A stretch of 47,765 bases of DNA. Origin: DASZGL01 sp035938875 (GTDB lineage Bacteria; Chloroflexota; Dormibacteria; Aeolococcales; Aeolococcaceae). Under the pieces are notes generated by a model. It was not told where the DNA came from and did not search any database. It was given only the letters and a program-made list of their open reading frames with translations. Every line of letters begins with the position of its first letter. Position 1 is the first letter of the stretch. This document shows, one piece after another, positions 31,700 to 40,930 of this stretch. Both the position numbers and the translations under genes were made by a program. The DNA lies in the NCBI GenBank assembly GCA_035938875.1, contig DASZGL010000020.1:1-47765 (forward strand). Direction: 5' to 3'.

Positions 31700-32689
31700 C
31701 TACTCCTCCTCTGGCTCGGGCGCGGGCTTGCCCTTGGCGGTGGACGGCTTGCGGCTGGTCGTCGTCTTGCGCTTCGCGGGGGTGCGCTTCGGCGTTGCCG
31801 TCTCGTCGGTCTCGGGCAGCTCGACAAGGACGGTGACCTCGTCGGGGATGTCGAGCTCGGGATCGGGCGCGGTCACGTCGGCCTCCGCCGTCTCCTCGTC
31901 TTCCTCGACGTCGGGCGCCTCGACCACGGCGGTGGCCGCCGCAGGTTCCTCTTCAACAACCGCGGCTGCGGGTGTCGCCGCGGGACGACGGACGCGCTCC
32001 ACCGGTTCCTCGCCATCCTCACGGGCGCGCCCGTCAAAACCGGGAACGATCGGTTCGCCGGTGGCGGTGACGTAATCGCCCTTGTAGATCCAGACACTGA
32101 CGCCGATGCGCCCGAATGTCGTGCGCGCCTCTGACTGTCCATAGTCGATGTTGGCGCGCAGCGTGTGCAGGGGCACGCGCCCGTCGCGATCCCATTCGCG
32201 ACGCGACATCTCCGCGCCACCGAGCCGTCCACCCACCTGGATCTTCACGCCCTTCGCGCCGGCGCGCATGGTGCGCATGATCGACTGCTTGATGGCGCGT
32301 CGAAACGCGATGCGCTTCTCCAGCTGCGAGGCGACGTTCTCGGAGACCAGCTTGGCGTCGAGCTCCGGCGTCTTGATCTCGTGGATGGTGACCCGCACCT
32401 TCTTGCCGCTGATCCGCTCGAGCTCGTCACGCAGAGCATCGACCGACGCGCCCTGCTTGCCGATGACGATTCCCGGCTTGGCCGTCTGGATGATGATGGT
32501 GAGCTGGTTGGCGCTGCGCTCGGTCTCGATGCGTGCCAGGCCGGCGTTGCGCAGCCTGCCGCTGATGAGCCGGCGCATCGCCAGGTCCTCGTGGAGGAGC
32601 TTGGTGTACTCCTTGTCCGCGTACCAGCGCGCATCCCAGTTGCGGTAGACACCGAGGCGGAAACCGACGGGATTGACCTTCTGACCCAC
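31700..32689 (-). CDS. rpsC: 30S ribosomal protein S3 with long C-terminal extension
   Basis: 329 residues; typical S3 is 210-240. Residues 1-210 are complete: MGQKVNPVGFRLGVYRNWDARWYADK, the KH motif GIVIGKQG (73-80) and GRLGGAEMSRREWDRDGRVPLHTLRANIDYG. The tail (about 212-329) is first Pro/Ala/Val/Glu/Asp-rich and acidic, then Lys/Thr/Arg/Pro-rich, ending in Glu. GTG start. Confidence 0.95.
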   Translation of the reverse strand: MGQKVNPVGFRLGVYRNWDARWYADKEYTKLLHEDLAMRRLISGRLRNAGLARIETERSANQLTIIIQTAKPGIVIGKQGASVDALRDELERISGKKVRVTIHEIKTPELDAKLVSENVASQLEKRIAFRRAIKQSIMRTMRAGAKGVKIQVGGRLGGAEMSRREWDRDGRVPLHTLRANIDYGQSEARTTFGRIGVSVWIYKGDYVTATGEPIVPGFDGRAREDGEEPVERVRRPAATPAAAVVEEEPAAATAVVEAPDVEEDEETAEADVTAPDPELDIPDEVTVLVELPETDETATPKRTPAKRKTTTSRKPSTAKGKPAPEPEEE

Positions 32690-32692
32690 TGC

Positions 32693-33331
32693 CTACTCCT
32701 CAGCCTCGCTGTCGGTTTGCGCCGGTTTTCTGCTGGCGCGCGGCTTCGCGGTCTTGGTCGCCGACTCCGCAGCGGGGCCAGCACGGCCGGTCGCCGGCTT
32801 TGCTGCGGTCGTGCGCTTTGCCTTGGTCGGCGCCGGGGTCGCTTCCGCCTCATCGACCGCCTCGGGGGCGTCGCGCCGGGTGCGCGCCTGCGGCTTGACG
32901 CCACGACCCGATCCGCTCGACGGCGTCGGCCGGCTGCGTCGCGGTGCCGCCTGCTCCGCCGTGGTCACGATGCGCCGCCGCCGCCGTAGCAGCGGGCTGC
33001 CGTCATCGGTCACCACCGCGCGAAGGTGGGTGGTGCGCTTGAAGATGCTGAAGGCTCGTCCCTGCGCTCGGGGACGGAATCGCTTGATGATCGCCGCGCC
33101 GTCGATCTCCACGCGAGCGACGCGCAGGTCGGCGCCATCGAGGTTGTAGTTGTGCTCGGCGTTGGCCGCCGCCGACCGGATCACCTTGGCCACCTCGATG
33201 GCGGCGGCGCGCGGCGTGAAGGAGAGGATGGTCAACGCCTCGTTGACCGGCAGCCCCTCGACAGTGGCTGCGACCAGCCGCGCCTTGCGCGCGGTGGTGC
33301 GGACCCATTTGGCGGTGGCAACGACTTCCAT
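32693..33331 (-). CDS. rplV: 50S ribosomal protein L22 with long basic C-terminal extension
   Basis: 212 residues; typical L22 is about 110-115. Core: KWVRTTARKARLVAATVEGLPVNEALTILSFTPRAAAIEVAKVIRSAAANAEHNYNLD and RPRAQGRAFSIFKRTTHLRAVV. From about residue 112 the protein runs on for ~100 residues of Arg, Lys, Ala, Pro and Thr with some Glu. L22 lines the peptide exit tunnel. Confidence 0.95.
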   Translation of the reverse strand: MEVVATAKWVRTTARKARLVAATVEGLPVNEALTILSFTPRAAAIEVAKVIRSAAANAEHNYNLDGADLRVARVEIDGAAIIKRFRPRAQGRAFSIFKRTTHLRAVVTDDGSPLLRRRRRIVTTAEQAAPRRSRPTPSSGSGRGVKPQARTRRDAPEAVDEAEATPAPTKAKRTTAAKPATGRAGPAAESATKTAKPRASRKPAQTDSEAEE

Positions 33332-33342
33332 CTCTGCCTGGC

Positions 33343-33627
33343 CTACTTCAACGCCGCGCTGCGCTCGGTGTGATGACCGTGACCGCGGAACCTGCGGGTC
33401 ACGGCAAACTCACCGAGCTTGTGTCCGACCATCGTCTCGGTGATGAACACCGGCACGTGCTTGCGTCCGTCGTGGACGGCGATGGTGTGACCAACCATGT
33501 CGGGGAAGATGTCGCTGCGGCGCGACCACGTCTTGATGACGCGCTTCTCTCGTGAGGCGTTGAGCGCCTGCACCTTGCGGAGCAGATGCTCGTCGCAGAA
33601 CGGACCTTTCTTCGTGGACCGGCTCAT
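33343..33627 (-). CDS. rpsS: 30S ribosomal protein S19
   Basis: 94 residues. MSRSTKKGPFCDEHLLRKVQALNASREKRVIKTWSRRSDIFPDMVGHTIAVHDGRKHVPVFITETMVGHKLGEFAVTRRFRGH. Standard length and place between rplB and rplV. Confidence 0.97.
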   Translation of the reverse strand: MSRSTKKGPFCDEHLLRKVQALNASREKRVIKTWSRRSDIFPDMVGHTIAVHDGRKHVPVFITETMVGHKLGEFAVTRRFRGHGHHTERSAALK

Positions 33628-33634
33628 GTCTGTG

Positions 33635-34459
33635 TCACTTGGTACGCCGACGCACGATCATGCGGTCGGTCGACTTGTTGTGCCGGGTGCGGTGACCCAG
33701 CGCCGGCTTGCCCCAGGGGGTCTGGGGATTGCCGCCTGCGCCGCTGCGGCCTTCGCCGCCGCCGTGGGGATGATCGAAGGGGTTCATGCTCATGCCCCGC
33801 ACCGCCGGGCGGAATCCACGCCAGCGTGACTTGCCTGCCTTACCCCAATTCTGGTTCTCGTGGTCGACGTTGCCGACCTGGCCGACGGTCGCGCTGCAGC
33901 GCACATCGACGCGACGGACCTCGCCGCTGGGCATGCGGATGGTCGCCAGCGGACCCTCCTTGGCCAGCAGCTGCGCAGCACCGCCGGCGCTGCGCACCAG
34001 CTGACCGCCGCGACCCAGGCGCAGCTCGATGTTGTGCACGGTGGTCCCCAAGGGGATGTTGCTCAGCGGCAGCGAGTTGCCGGGACGCACCTCGGCGCCG
34101 GGCCCGGCCATCACCGTGTCACCCACCGAGAGCCCGACCGGCGCAAGGATGTAGCGCTTTTCTCCGTCCGCGTAGTTGACCAGGGCGATGCGCGCGCTGC
34201 GGTTGGGATCGTACTCGACGGCGGCAACCTTGCCGGGCACGCCGTGCTTGTTGCGCTTGAAATCGATGATGCGATACAGCTTCTTGTGACCGCCACCGCG
34301 ATGCCGCACGGTGATCCGGCCGGTGACGTTGCGCCCGCTGTGCTTCTTGAGATGCTCGACCAGCGACTTCTCTGGCGCCTTGCGTGCGACGTCCTCGAAG
34401 CTGCTCACCGACATGAAGCGTCGGCCCGGACTGGTCGGCTTGTACTTCTTGACGGGCAT
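33635..34459 (-). CDS. rplB: 50S ribosomal protein L2
   Basis: 274 residues. MPVKKYKPTSPGRRFMSV, the RNA-binding OB/SH3 core, and the peptidyl transferase region VRGMSMNPFDHPHGGGEGRSGAGGNPQTPWGKPALGHRTRHNKSTD. ATG 34459 gives the exact family start; the upstream frame shadows rplW. Confidence 0.98.
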   Translation of the reverse strand: MPVKKYKPTSPGRRFMSVSSFEDVARKAPEKSLVEHLKKHSGRNVTGRITVRHRGGGHKKLYRIIDFKRNKHGVPGKVAAVEYDPNRSARIALVNYADGEKRYILAPVGLSVGDTVMAGPGAEVRPGNSLPLSNIPLGTTVHNIELRLGRGGQLVRSAGGAAQLLAKEGPLATIRMPSGEVRRVDVRCSATVGQVGNVDHENQNWGKAGKSRWRGFRPAVRGMSMNPFDHPHGGGEGRSGAGGNPQTPWGKPALGHRTRHNKSTDRMIVRRRTK

Positions 34460-34461
34460 GC

Positions 34462-34776
34462 CTATATGCCCTCGAAGAGGCCTTCGATCTTCTGGCCCGG
34501 TGCCAGGGTCACGATCGCCTTCTTCCAGTCGGGACTCTTGCCTGCCACCCGGGTGCGCCCGCGCGAGCGAAGCCGGTGCTTGCCGCGAACGTTGAGTGTG
34601 TTGACCGAGAGCACTTCGATCTTCTGGTCGGCGAACGCCTCCTCCACCGCCAGCTTGATCTCCACCTTGGTGGCATTCGATGCACAACGGAACACATAGC
34701 GACCGTCCGCCATGGCGGCGTAGGACTTCTCGCTGACCACGGGGCGCCGCAAGATCATCTCTGGGCTGCGCGTCAC
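34462..34776 (-). CDS. rplW: 50S ribosomal protein L23
   Basis: 104 residues. MILRRPVVSEKSYAAMADGRYVFRCASNATKVEIKLAVEEAF then NVRGKHRLRSRGRTRVAGKSPDWKKAIVTLAPGQKIEGLFEG. Docking site for trigger factor and SRP at the exit tunnel. GTG overlaps the rplD stop. Confidence 0.97.
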   Translation of the reverse strand: MTRSPEMILRRPVVSEKSYAAMADGRYVFRCASNATKVEIKLAVEEAFADQKIEVLSVNTLNVRGKHRLRSRGRTRVAGKSPDWKKAIVTLAPGQKIEGLFEGI

Positions 34777-35399
34777 GACAGCACCTCGCCGATGTGCTCC
34801 AGCGCGTCGCGGGTGACCAGCACCGTGTCACCAGTGAGCAGGTCGCGCACGTTGAGGTTGCTGGCCAGGATCACACGCACCTCGGGGATGTTGCGCGCGC
34901 TGCGCTCGAGCATCTCGTTGTGCGAACCGAGGACGACGAGCACGCGGCGACCGGCGTCGATCGCGGTCAGCATGGCGGCGACCTCGCGAGTCCGCGGCGA
35001 CTCCAGGGTGAAGCCGTCGAGAATCCGGAGCTGTCCCTCCTGGGCCTTGACGGCGAGAGCACTGCGCAGCGCCAAGCGACGCTGCTTGCGCGGCATGTCC
35101 AGGCGGTAGCTGCGCGGATGCGGACCGAAGACGATGCCGCCACCGGCGAACTGTGGCGAGCGCGTCGATCCCTGGCGGGCGCGGCCGGTGCCCTTCTGCT
35201 TGTACGGCTTGCGCCCCCCGCCTCTGACCTCGTCGCGAGTCTTGGTGTCGTGCGTCCCCTGGCGCGCGTTGGCCTGCTGGCGCACCAGGGCCTGGTGCAG
35301 TAGCGCCTCGTTGATCGGCGCCTCGAAGATCTCGGCGGGCAGGTCGACGCTTCCCTTGGCCTTGCCAGTCTGGTCGACAACCGGTGCGCTGACGGCCAT
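34773..35399 (-). CDS. rplD: 50S ribosomal protein L4
   Basis: 208 residues. INEALLHQALVRQQANARQGTHDTKTRDEVRGGGRKPYKQKGTGRARQGSTRSPQFAGGGIVFGPHPRSY is the tunnel-lining loop region. A GTG at 35402, which overlaps the rplC stop (GTGA), is an equally good start; the ATG at 35399 is used here. In E. coli L4 represses the S10 operon. Confidence 0.96.
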   Translation of the reverse strand: MAVSAPVVDQTGKAKGSVDLPAEIFEAPINEALLHQALVRQQANARQGTHDTKTRDEVRGGGRKPYKQKGTGRARQGSTRSPQFAGGGIVFGPHPRSYRLDMPRKQRRLALRSALAVKAQEGQLRILDGFTLESPRTREVAAMLTAIDAGRRVLVVLGSHNEMLERSARNIPEVRVILASNLNVRDLLTGDTVLVTRDALEHIGEVLS

Positions 35400-36028
35400 C
35401 ACAGGGTCGCCTCGCCGTCATGGTCGCGCACCAGGACGACGCCGTTGCGCGCACCGGGCACCGATCCCTTGATCAGCAGCAGGTTGCGCTCGCCGTCGGC
35501 GCGGACGACCTCGAGGTCACGCACGGTGGTGCGGCCGGCGCCGAGCTGTCCCGCCATCTTCATGCCACGCCACGTGCGAGCGGCGTCGACCGAGCCGATG
35601 GAACCGGGCTGCCTGATGTTGTGCGAACCGTGCGTCACCGGGCCGCGGCCAAAGTTGTGTCGCTTGTGCTGTCCGGAGAAGCCCTTGCCCTTGCTCACCC
35701 CGACGACATCGACGCGGTCGCCGGCGTTGAACAGGTCGGCGGTGATCGTGTCACCGATCTTGGGATCGCCGGCGTCACGCAGCTCCACCAGGGTTCGCAT
35801 CGGGCGGAGCCCGGCTCGCTTGTAATGGCCCGCCAGAGGCTTGGCTGTGCGCCGCGGCGGCTTCTCACCGAATCCGATCTGCACGGCGTCGTAGCCGTCG
35901 ACGGTGACCGTCTTGCGCTGCACGACCTTGCAGGGTCCCGCCTCGAGCACGGTGACCGGAACCACCGTGCCGCGCTCGGTGAAGACCTGGGTCATGCCCA
36001 CCTTGCGGGCGAGGATGCCGCGGCTCAC
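35399..36028 (-). CDS. rplC: 50S ribosomal protein L3
   Basis: 209 residues. GILARKVGMTQVFTERGTVVPVTVLEAGPC, then VVGVSKGKGFSGQHKRHNFGRGPVTHGSHNIRQPGSIG and MAGQLGAGRTTVRDLEVVR. GTG start overlapping the rpsJ stop (GTGA). Confidence 0.97.
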   Translation of the reverse strand: MSRGILARKVGMTQVFTERGTVVPVTVLEAGPCKVVQRKTVTVDGYDAVQIGFGEKPPRRTAKPLAGHYKRAGLRPMRTLVELRDAGDPKIGDTITADLFNAGDRVDVVGVSKGKGFSGQHKRHNFGRGPVTHGSHNIRQPGSIGSVDAARTWRGMKMAGQLGAGRTTVRDLEVVRADGERNLLLIKGSVPGARNGVVLVRDHDGEATL

Positions 36029-36330
36029 AGCTTGATCTCGATGTTGACCCCGCTCGGCAGGTTGAGGCGCATCAGCGCATCGACCACCTTGGGGTTGGGA
36101 TCGAGGATGTCGACGATCCGCTTGTGTGTCCTGATCTCGAACTGCTCACGCGAGTCCTTGTCGATGAAGGGAGAGCGGATCACGGTGTACTTGGCGATGC
36201 TGGTGGGCAGCGGCACCGGTCCGGCCACGCGTGTGCCCGTCCGCGTCGCCGTGTCGACGATCTTCGACGCGGCCTGGTCGAGCACGCGGTGGTCGTAGGC
36301 CTTGAGCCTGATGCGGATCTTCTGCGCCAT
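36025..36330 (-). CDS. rpsJ: 30S ribosomal protein S10
   Basis: 101 residues. KIRIRLKAYDHRVLDQAASKIVDTATRTGTRVAGPVPLPT, SPFIDKDSREQFEIRTHKRIVDIL. Also the NusE antitermination factor. It follows tuf by 29 bases with no visible separate promoter, so str and S10 clusters are probably one transcript. Confidence 0.97.
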   Translation of the reverse strand: MAQKIRIRLKAYDHRVLDQAASKIVDTATRTGTRVAGPVPLPTSIAKYTVIRSPFIDKDSREQFEIRTHKRIVDILDPNPKVVDALMRLNLPSGVNIEIKL

Positions 36331-36359
36331 GACGGTGCCGGTTCTGCCTCTTTCCTGAA

Positions 36360-37544
36360 CTACTTCTCGATCGATGTGACCGAACCCGCGCCGACGGTGC
36401 GACCGCCCTCACGGATGGCGAAGCGCATCCCCTGCTCGACGGCGATGGGGGTGATGAGCTCGATGGACATCTCGATGTTGTCGCCGGGCATGCACATCTC
36501 CACTCCCTCGGGGAGGTCGATGGTGCCGGTCACGTCGGTGGTGCGGATGTAGAACTGCGGCCGGTAGCCCTTGAAGAACGGTGTGTGCCGGCCACCCTCC
36601 TCCTTGCTGAGGACGTAGACCTGGGCTTTGAACCGCGTATGCGGTGTGATCGTGCCTGGCTTGGCCAGAACCTGACCACGCTCGACCTCGTCGCGCTTGA
36701 CGCCGCGGATGAGGCAGCCGACGTTCATGCCCGCGTCACCCTGGTCGAGCAGCTTCTTGAACATCTCCACCCCGGTGACCACCGTCTTTGTGGTCTCCTT
36801 GATGCCGACGATCTCCACCGGCTCGTTGACCTTGACGACACCGCGCTCGATGCGGCCGGTGACGACGGTGCCGCGACCCTCGATGGAGAACACGTCCTCG
36901 ATGGGCATCATGAAGGGCTGGTCGATGGGACGCTCGGGCAGCGGGATGTAGCTGTCCACCGCATCCATCAGCTTTAGCACCGCCTCTTCGGCGCCCTTGT
37001 CACCCTCGAGCGCCTTGAGCGCGCTGACGCGGACGACGGGGATGTCGTCGCCGGGGAAGTCGTATTTGCTGAGCAGCTCGCGGACCTCGAGCTCGACGAG
37101 CTCGAGCAGCTCCTCGTCATCGACGGCGTCGACCTTGTTGAGGGCGACGACGATGTACTTCACCCCCACCTGGGAGGCGAGCAGGATGTGCTCGCGTGTC
37201 TGCGGCATGGGGCCGTCGGTGGCGGCGACCACCAGGATGGCGCCATCCATCTGAGCGGCGCCGGTGATCATGTTCTTGATGTAGTCGGCGTGACCCGGGC
37301 AATCGACGTGCGCGTAGTGACGCTTGTCGGTCTCGTACTCGACGTGCGCCGTGGCGATGGTGATGCCGCGCGCCTTCTCCTCGGGGGCATTGTCGATGGA
37401 GTCGAAGGAGCGGAACTCAGCGCCGCCACGCTCCGACAGCACCTTGGTGATCGCCGCCGTGAGCGTGGTCTTGCCGTGGTCGATGTGACCGATGGTGCCG
37501 ACGTTCACGTGCGGCTTGGTGCTGCTGTACTTCTTCTTGGCCAT
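36360..37544 (-). CDS. tuf: Elongation factor Tu
   Basis: 394 residues. GTP-binding motifs GHIDHGKTT, switch II DCPGHADYIKNM and NKVD; domain 2 and 3 signatures RGTVVTGRIERGVVKV and PQFYIRTTDVTGTI. Carries aminoacyl-tRNA to the ribosome. The only tuf gene in the window. It follows fusA by 50 bases and has GAGG six bases before the ATG. Confidence 0.98.
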   Translation of the reverse strand: MAKKKYSSTKPHVNVGTIGHIDHGKTTLTAAITKVLSERGGAEFRSFDSIDNAPEEKARGITIATAHVEYETDKRHYAHVDCPGHADYIKNMITGAAQMDGAILVVAATDGPMPQTREHILLASQVGVKYIVVALNKVDAVDDEELLELVELEVRELLSKYDFPGDDIPVVRVSALKALEGDKGAEEAVLKLMDAVDSYIPLPERPIDQPFMMPIEDVFSIEGRGTVVTGRIERGVVKVNEPVEIVGIKETTKTVVTGVEMFKKLLDQGDAGMNVGCLIRGVKRDEVERGQVLAKPGTITPHTRFKAQVYVLSKEEGGRHTPFFKGYRPQFYIRTTDVTGTIDLPEGVEMCMPGDNIEMSIELITPIAVEQGMRFAIREGGRTVGAGSVTSIEK

Positions 37545-37594
37545 CTCCTGCCTCTTAGGTGGTGCTGCTGCTCACTGTGTGTCTGTCTGTTCTC

Positions 37595-39685
37595 TCAGCC
37601 CTTTGCCTTGGCGACGATCTCGTCGACGAGGCTCTGGGGAAGTGCCTGGTAGTGGTCGAACTCCATGCTGTAGTTGGCCCGACCCTGGGTCATGCTGCGT
37701 AGCTCGGTTGCGTAGCCGAACATCGTGGCCAGGGGCACGTTGGCATGGACGATCTGTGAGTTGTTGCGGCCCTCCATCCCCAGGATGTGACCGCGGCGTG
37801 CGGTGAGGTCGCCCATGACATCGCCCATGAACTCCTCGGGCATGACCACGTCGACCTTCATGATCGGCTCGAGGAGTGTCGGCTTGGCCTTGCGTATGCC
37901 GTCCTTGACGCCCATCGAACCGGCGATGTGGAATGCCTGCTCCGACGAGTCGACCTCGTGGAAGGAGCCGTCGACCAGGGTGACCTTGATGTCGACGACG
38001 GGGTACCCGGCGAGGATGCCGTTCTGCAGCGCCTCCTCGATTCCCTTGGCCGCGGGGTTGATGTACTCCCTGGGGATGACGCCGCCGACGATCTTGTTGA
38101 CGAACTCGAAGCCCTTGCCCGACTCGTTGGGCGCGACGTCGAGCTCGACGTGGCCGTACTGCCCGCGGCCACCGGTCTGGCGCACGAACCGGCCGGTGCC
38201 GTGCGCCTTGCTGGTGATCGTCTCGCGGTAGGCCACCTGCGGCTTGCCGACGTTGGCGTCGACCTTGAACTCGCGCAGCATGCGGTCGACGATGATTTCC
38301 AGGTGGAGCTCGCCCATCCCGCTGATCACCGTCTGGCCGGTTTCGTCATCGGTGCGCACCCGGAACGTGGGATCCTCGTCGGAGAGCTTCTGCAGCGCCA
38401 CCGACATCTTGTCCTGATCGGCTTTCGTTTTGGGCTCGATGGCGACGCTGATGACCGGCTCGGGGAAGTTGATCGACTCGAGCACGATGGGCTTGCTCTC
38501 ATCGCAGAGCGTGTCGCCGGTGGTCGTCTTGCGCAGACCGATGGCGGCGGCGATGTCGCCGGCGCGAACCTCGTCGATCTCCTCACGATGATTGGCGTGC
38601 ATCTGCAGGATGCGACCAACGCGTTCGCGCTCACCCTTGGAGGCGTTGTAGACATACGACCCGCTCTTCATCACCCCACTGTAGACACGGAAGAAGGTGA
38701 GCTTGCCGACGAACGGGTCGGTCATGATCTTGAAGGCGAGTGCGGTGAACGGTTCGTCGTCGTTGGCGTGGCGCACCACCGGAGCACCGTCGCCGGGACG
38801 GGCACCCTCGATGGCCGGCTTGTCCAGCGGCGACGGGAGAAAGTCGACGACCGCGTCGAGCATCGGCTGCACGCCCTTGTTCTTCAGCGCCGAGCCGCAG
38901 AGCACGGGGACGATGCGCGTGGACACCGTTCCCTTGCGCAGGCCGCGAACGATCTCGTCGTGGCTGAGCTCTTCGCCGTCGAGGTACTTGACCATGAGCT
39001 CGTCGTCGGACTCGGCGACGGCCTCGAGCATGTGCAGCCGCGCGCTCTCGACCTGCTCATCCATTCCCGGGGGGATCTCCGAGCGCTCGATGGCGGTGCC
39101 CAGGTCGTCCATGTAGATGATCGCCACCTTGTTGATCAGGTCGACCATGCCCCTGAAGTCGGACTCGCTGCCGATGGGGAGCTGGATCGGCACCGGCCTG
39201 GCGCCAAGGCGCACGCGAATCGACTCGACCGATGCGTAGAAGTTGGCGCCGATGCGATCCATCTTGTTGATGAAGCAGATGCGGGGGACGTCGTAGCGGT
39301 CGGCTTGGCGCCAGACGGTCTCCGACTGCGGCTCGACCCCGGCGACCGCGTCGAACACCGCCACCGCGCCGTCGAGCACTCGCAGGCTCCGCTCCACCTC
39401 CACGGTGAAGTCCACATGCCCGGGCGTGTCGATGATATTGATACGGTGGCCGCGCCATTCCGCTGCGGTCGCCGCCGAGGTGATGGTGATGCCCCGCTCC
39501 TGCTCCTGGACCATCCAGTCCATGGTCGCGGCACCCTCGTGGACCTCGCCCATCTTGTGGATGCGCCCGGTGTAGAAGAGCACCCGCTCGGTGGTCGTGG
39601 TCTTGCCCGCGTCGATGTGCGCCATGATCCCGATGTTGCGGGTGCGCTCCAGCGGGAAGGTGCGGGTCAGGGTGGCGGCGGGCAT
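37595..39685 (-). CDS. fusA: Elongation factor G
   Basis: 696 residues. RNIGIMAHIDAGKTTTTERVLFYTG, DTPGHVDFTVEVERSLRVLDGAV and NKMDR are the GTPase motifs; domains II-V follow, with GMGELHLEIIVDRMLREF, TGGRGQYGHVELDV and MDVVMPEEFMGDVMGDLTARRG-type sequence in domain V. Complete translocase. ATG 39685 gives the family start; the longer frame runs into rpsG. Confidence 0.98.
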   Translation of the reverse strand: MPAATLTRTFPLERTRNIGIMAHIDAGKTTTTERVLFYTGRIHKMGEVHEGAATMDWMVQEQERGITITSAATAAEWRGHRINIIDTPGHVDFTVEVERSLRVLDGAVAVFDAVAGVEPQSETVWRQADRYDVPRICFINKMDRIGANFYASVESIRVRLGARPVPIQLPIGSESDFRGMVDLINKVAIIYMDDLGTAIERSEIPPGMDEQVESARLHMLEAVAESDDELMVKYLDGEELSHDEIVRGLRKGTVSTRIVPVLCGSALKNKGVQPMLDAVVDFLPSPLDKPAIEGARPGDGAPVVRHANDDEPFTALAFKIMTDPFVGKLTFFRVYSGVMKSGSYVYNASKGERERVGRILQMHANHREEIDEVRAGDIAAAIGLRKTTTGDTLCDESKPIVLESINFPEPVISVAIEPKTKADQDKMSVALQKLSDEDPTFRVRTDDETGQTVISGMGELHLEIIVDRMLREFKVDANVGKPQVAYRETITSKAHGTGRFVRQTGGRGQYGHVELDVAPNESGKGFEFVNKIVGGVIPREYINPAAKGIEEALQNGILAGYPVVDIKVTLVDGSFHEVDSSEQAFHIAGSMGVKDGIRKAKPTLLEPIMKVDVVMPEEFMGDVMGDLTARRGHILGMEGRNNSQIVHANVPLATMFGYATELRSMTQGRANYSMEFDHYQALPQSLVDEIVAKAKG

Positions 39686-39698
39686 CTCTTGATCGGTC

Positions 39699-40169
39699 CT
39701 AGTAGCGGAAGTGGGAGAACGCTTTGTTCGACTCGGCCATCTTGTGGGTGTCCTCCTTGCGCTTGATCGAGGCACCCACGCCGTTGGCCGCGTCCATGAG
39801 CTCCGAGGCAAGCTTGTCGGCCATGCTCTTGCCATTGCGTCCGCGCGCGTAGCGGATGATCCATCGCCGGGCCAGCGCGCTGCGCCGGTCGTGGCGAATC
39901 TCCACGGGAACCTGGTAGGTGGCGCCGCCGACGCGCTTCGGCTTGACCTCGAGGATCGGTGTCACGTTGCGCAGCGCCTGGTCGAAGACGTCGAGCGGCT
40001 CGCGCCGCGACGACCGCCGGATCTTCTCGAAGGCGTCGTAGACGATGCCCTCAGCGACGCTCTTCTTGCCGTTGAGCATCAGGCAGTTGACGAACTTCGC
40101 CAGTCCCACGTTGCCGTAGATGGCGTCGGGGACGATGACTCTCTTGGAGACTCTCTGGCGGCGGGGCAT
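39699..40169 (-). CDS. rpsG: 30S ribosomal protein S7
   Basis: 156 residues. MPRRQRVSKRVIVPDAIYGNVGLAKFVNCLMLNGKKSVAEGIVYDAFE, VGGATYQVPVEI, RWIIRYARGRNGKSMADKLASELMDAANGVGASIKRKEDTHKMAESNKAFSHFRY. Full length, organises the 30S head. A 127-base gap separates it from rpsL; no promoter or strong hairpin was identified there. Confidence 0.98.
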   Translation of the reverse strand: MPRRQRVSKRVIVPDAIYGNVGLAKFVNCLMLNGKKSVAEGIVYDAFEKIRRSSRREPLDVFDQALRNVTPILEVKPKRVGGATYQVPVEIRHDRRSALARRWIIRYARGRNGKSMADKLASELMDAANGVGASIKRKEDTHKMAESNKAFSHFRY

Positions 40170-40296
40170 CGGTTTCTTGTGTGGTTCCTTGTGACGGACA
40201 GACGGCCAACGGGATCTGGTTTATCCCCTGACTGCCCAACCCGCGGAGGCGGATCAGACGATCAGGGAGCGACGGTGTCGCGGGATGCTGCGGAGG

Positions 40297-40677
<381 letters not shown>

Positions 40678-40755
40678 GAGTCTCCGATCAGGATGGTTTC
40701 GCTCACCCACAATGGGCGCGCGGATAGGGAGGGACGCGACGGGGCGCGACGGCGA

Positions 40756-40785
40756 ATCCTAACAGCGCTCGGAGATATGCGTCAA
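40756..40785 (-). promoter_or_regulatory. Promoter of the rpsL (str-S10-spc) transcript
   Basis: Minus strand: -35 TTGACG (40785-40780), an 18-base spacer, -10 TAGGAT (40761-40756). Five of six and four of six matches to the sigma-70 consensus. The start point would be near 40749, a leader of about 70 bases before rpsL. This fits rpsL having become the first gene of its operon. Confidence 0.75.
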
Positions 40786-40883
40786 ATTCAGCGCCGAGTT
40801 CGGCGGCCTGCCGGCGACGCCGCCGGGACTGGCTCTGTCGAGCGGCCGGCGACTGCGACCGGGGCCACGCTGAGGGGGAAATT

Positions 40884-40898
40884 TTGACGCCACGTCAA
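40884..40898. promoter_or_regulatory. Palindrome TTGACGCCACGTCAA, candidate operator
   Basis: Perfect six-base arms TTGACG/CGTCAA with a three-base centre, between the rpsL promoter and the glycosyltransferase cassette. Its right arm overlaps the likely -35 region of the plus-strand promoter (GTCAAA, 17 bases, TAGACT at 40917-40922). Placement fits an operator; the binding protein is unknown. Confidence 0.5.
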
Positions 40899-40916
40899 AG
40901 AGGCGTACCCGCTTCG

Positions 40917-40922
40917 TAGACT
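40917..40922 (+). promoter_or_regulatory. -10 hexamer TAGACT for the glycosyltransferase cassette
   Basis: TAGACT (four of six) lies 17 bases after GTCAAA in the right arm of the palindrome, and eight bases before a GTG at 40931 that opens a short leader ORF. The -35 match is weak, as expected for an activated or repressed promoter. Confidence 0.4.
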
Positions 40923-40930
40923 CCCGCCCC

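Noticed and set aside
32165..32989. 274-codon plus-strand open frame opposite rpsC and rplV
   Set aside because: Shadow of two certain ribosomal genes.
37787..39766. 659-codon open frame on the plus strand opposite fusA
   Set aside because: It is the mirror of a highly conserved GC-rich gene; the protein is Asp/His/Val/Leu-rich without a recognisable domain, as expected of the antisense frame.
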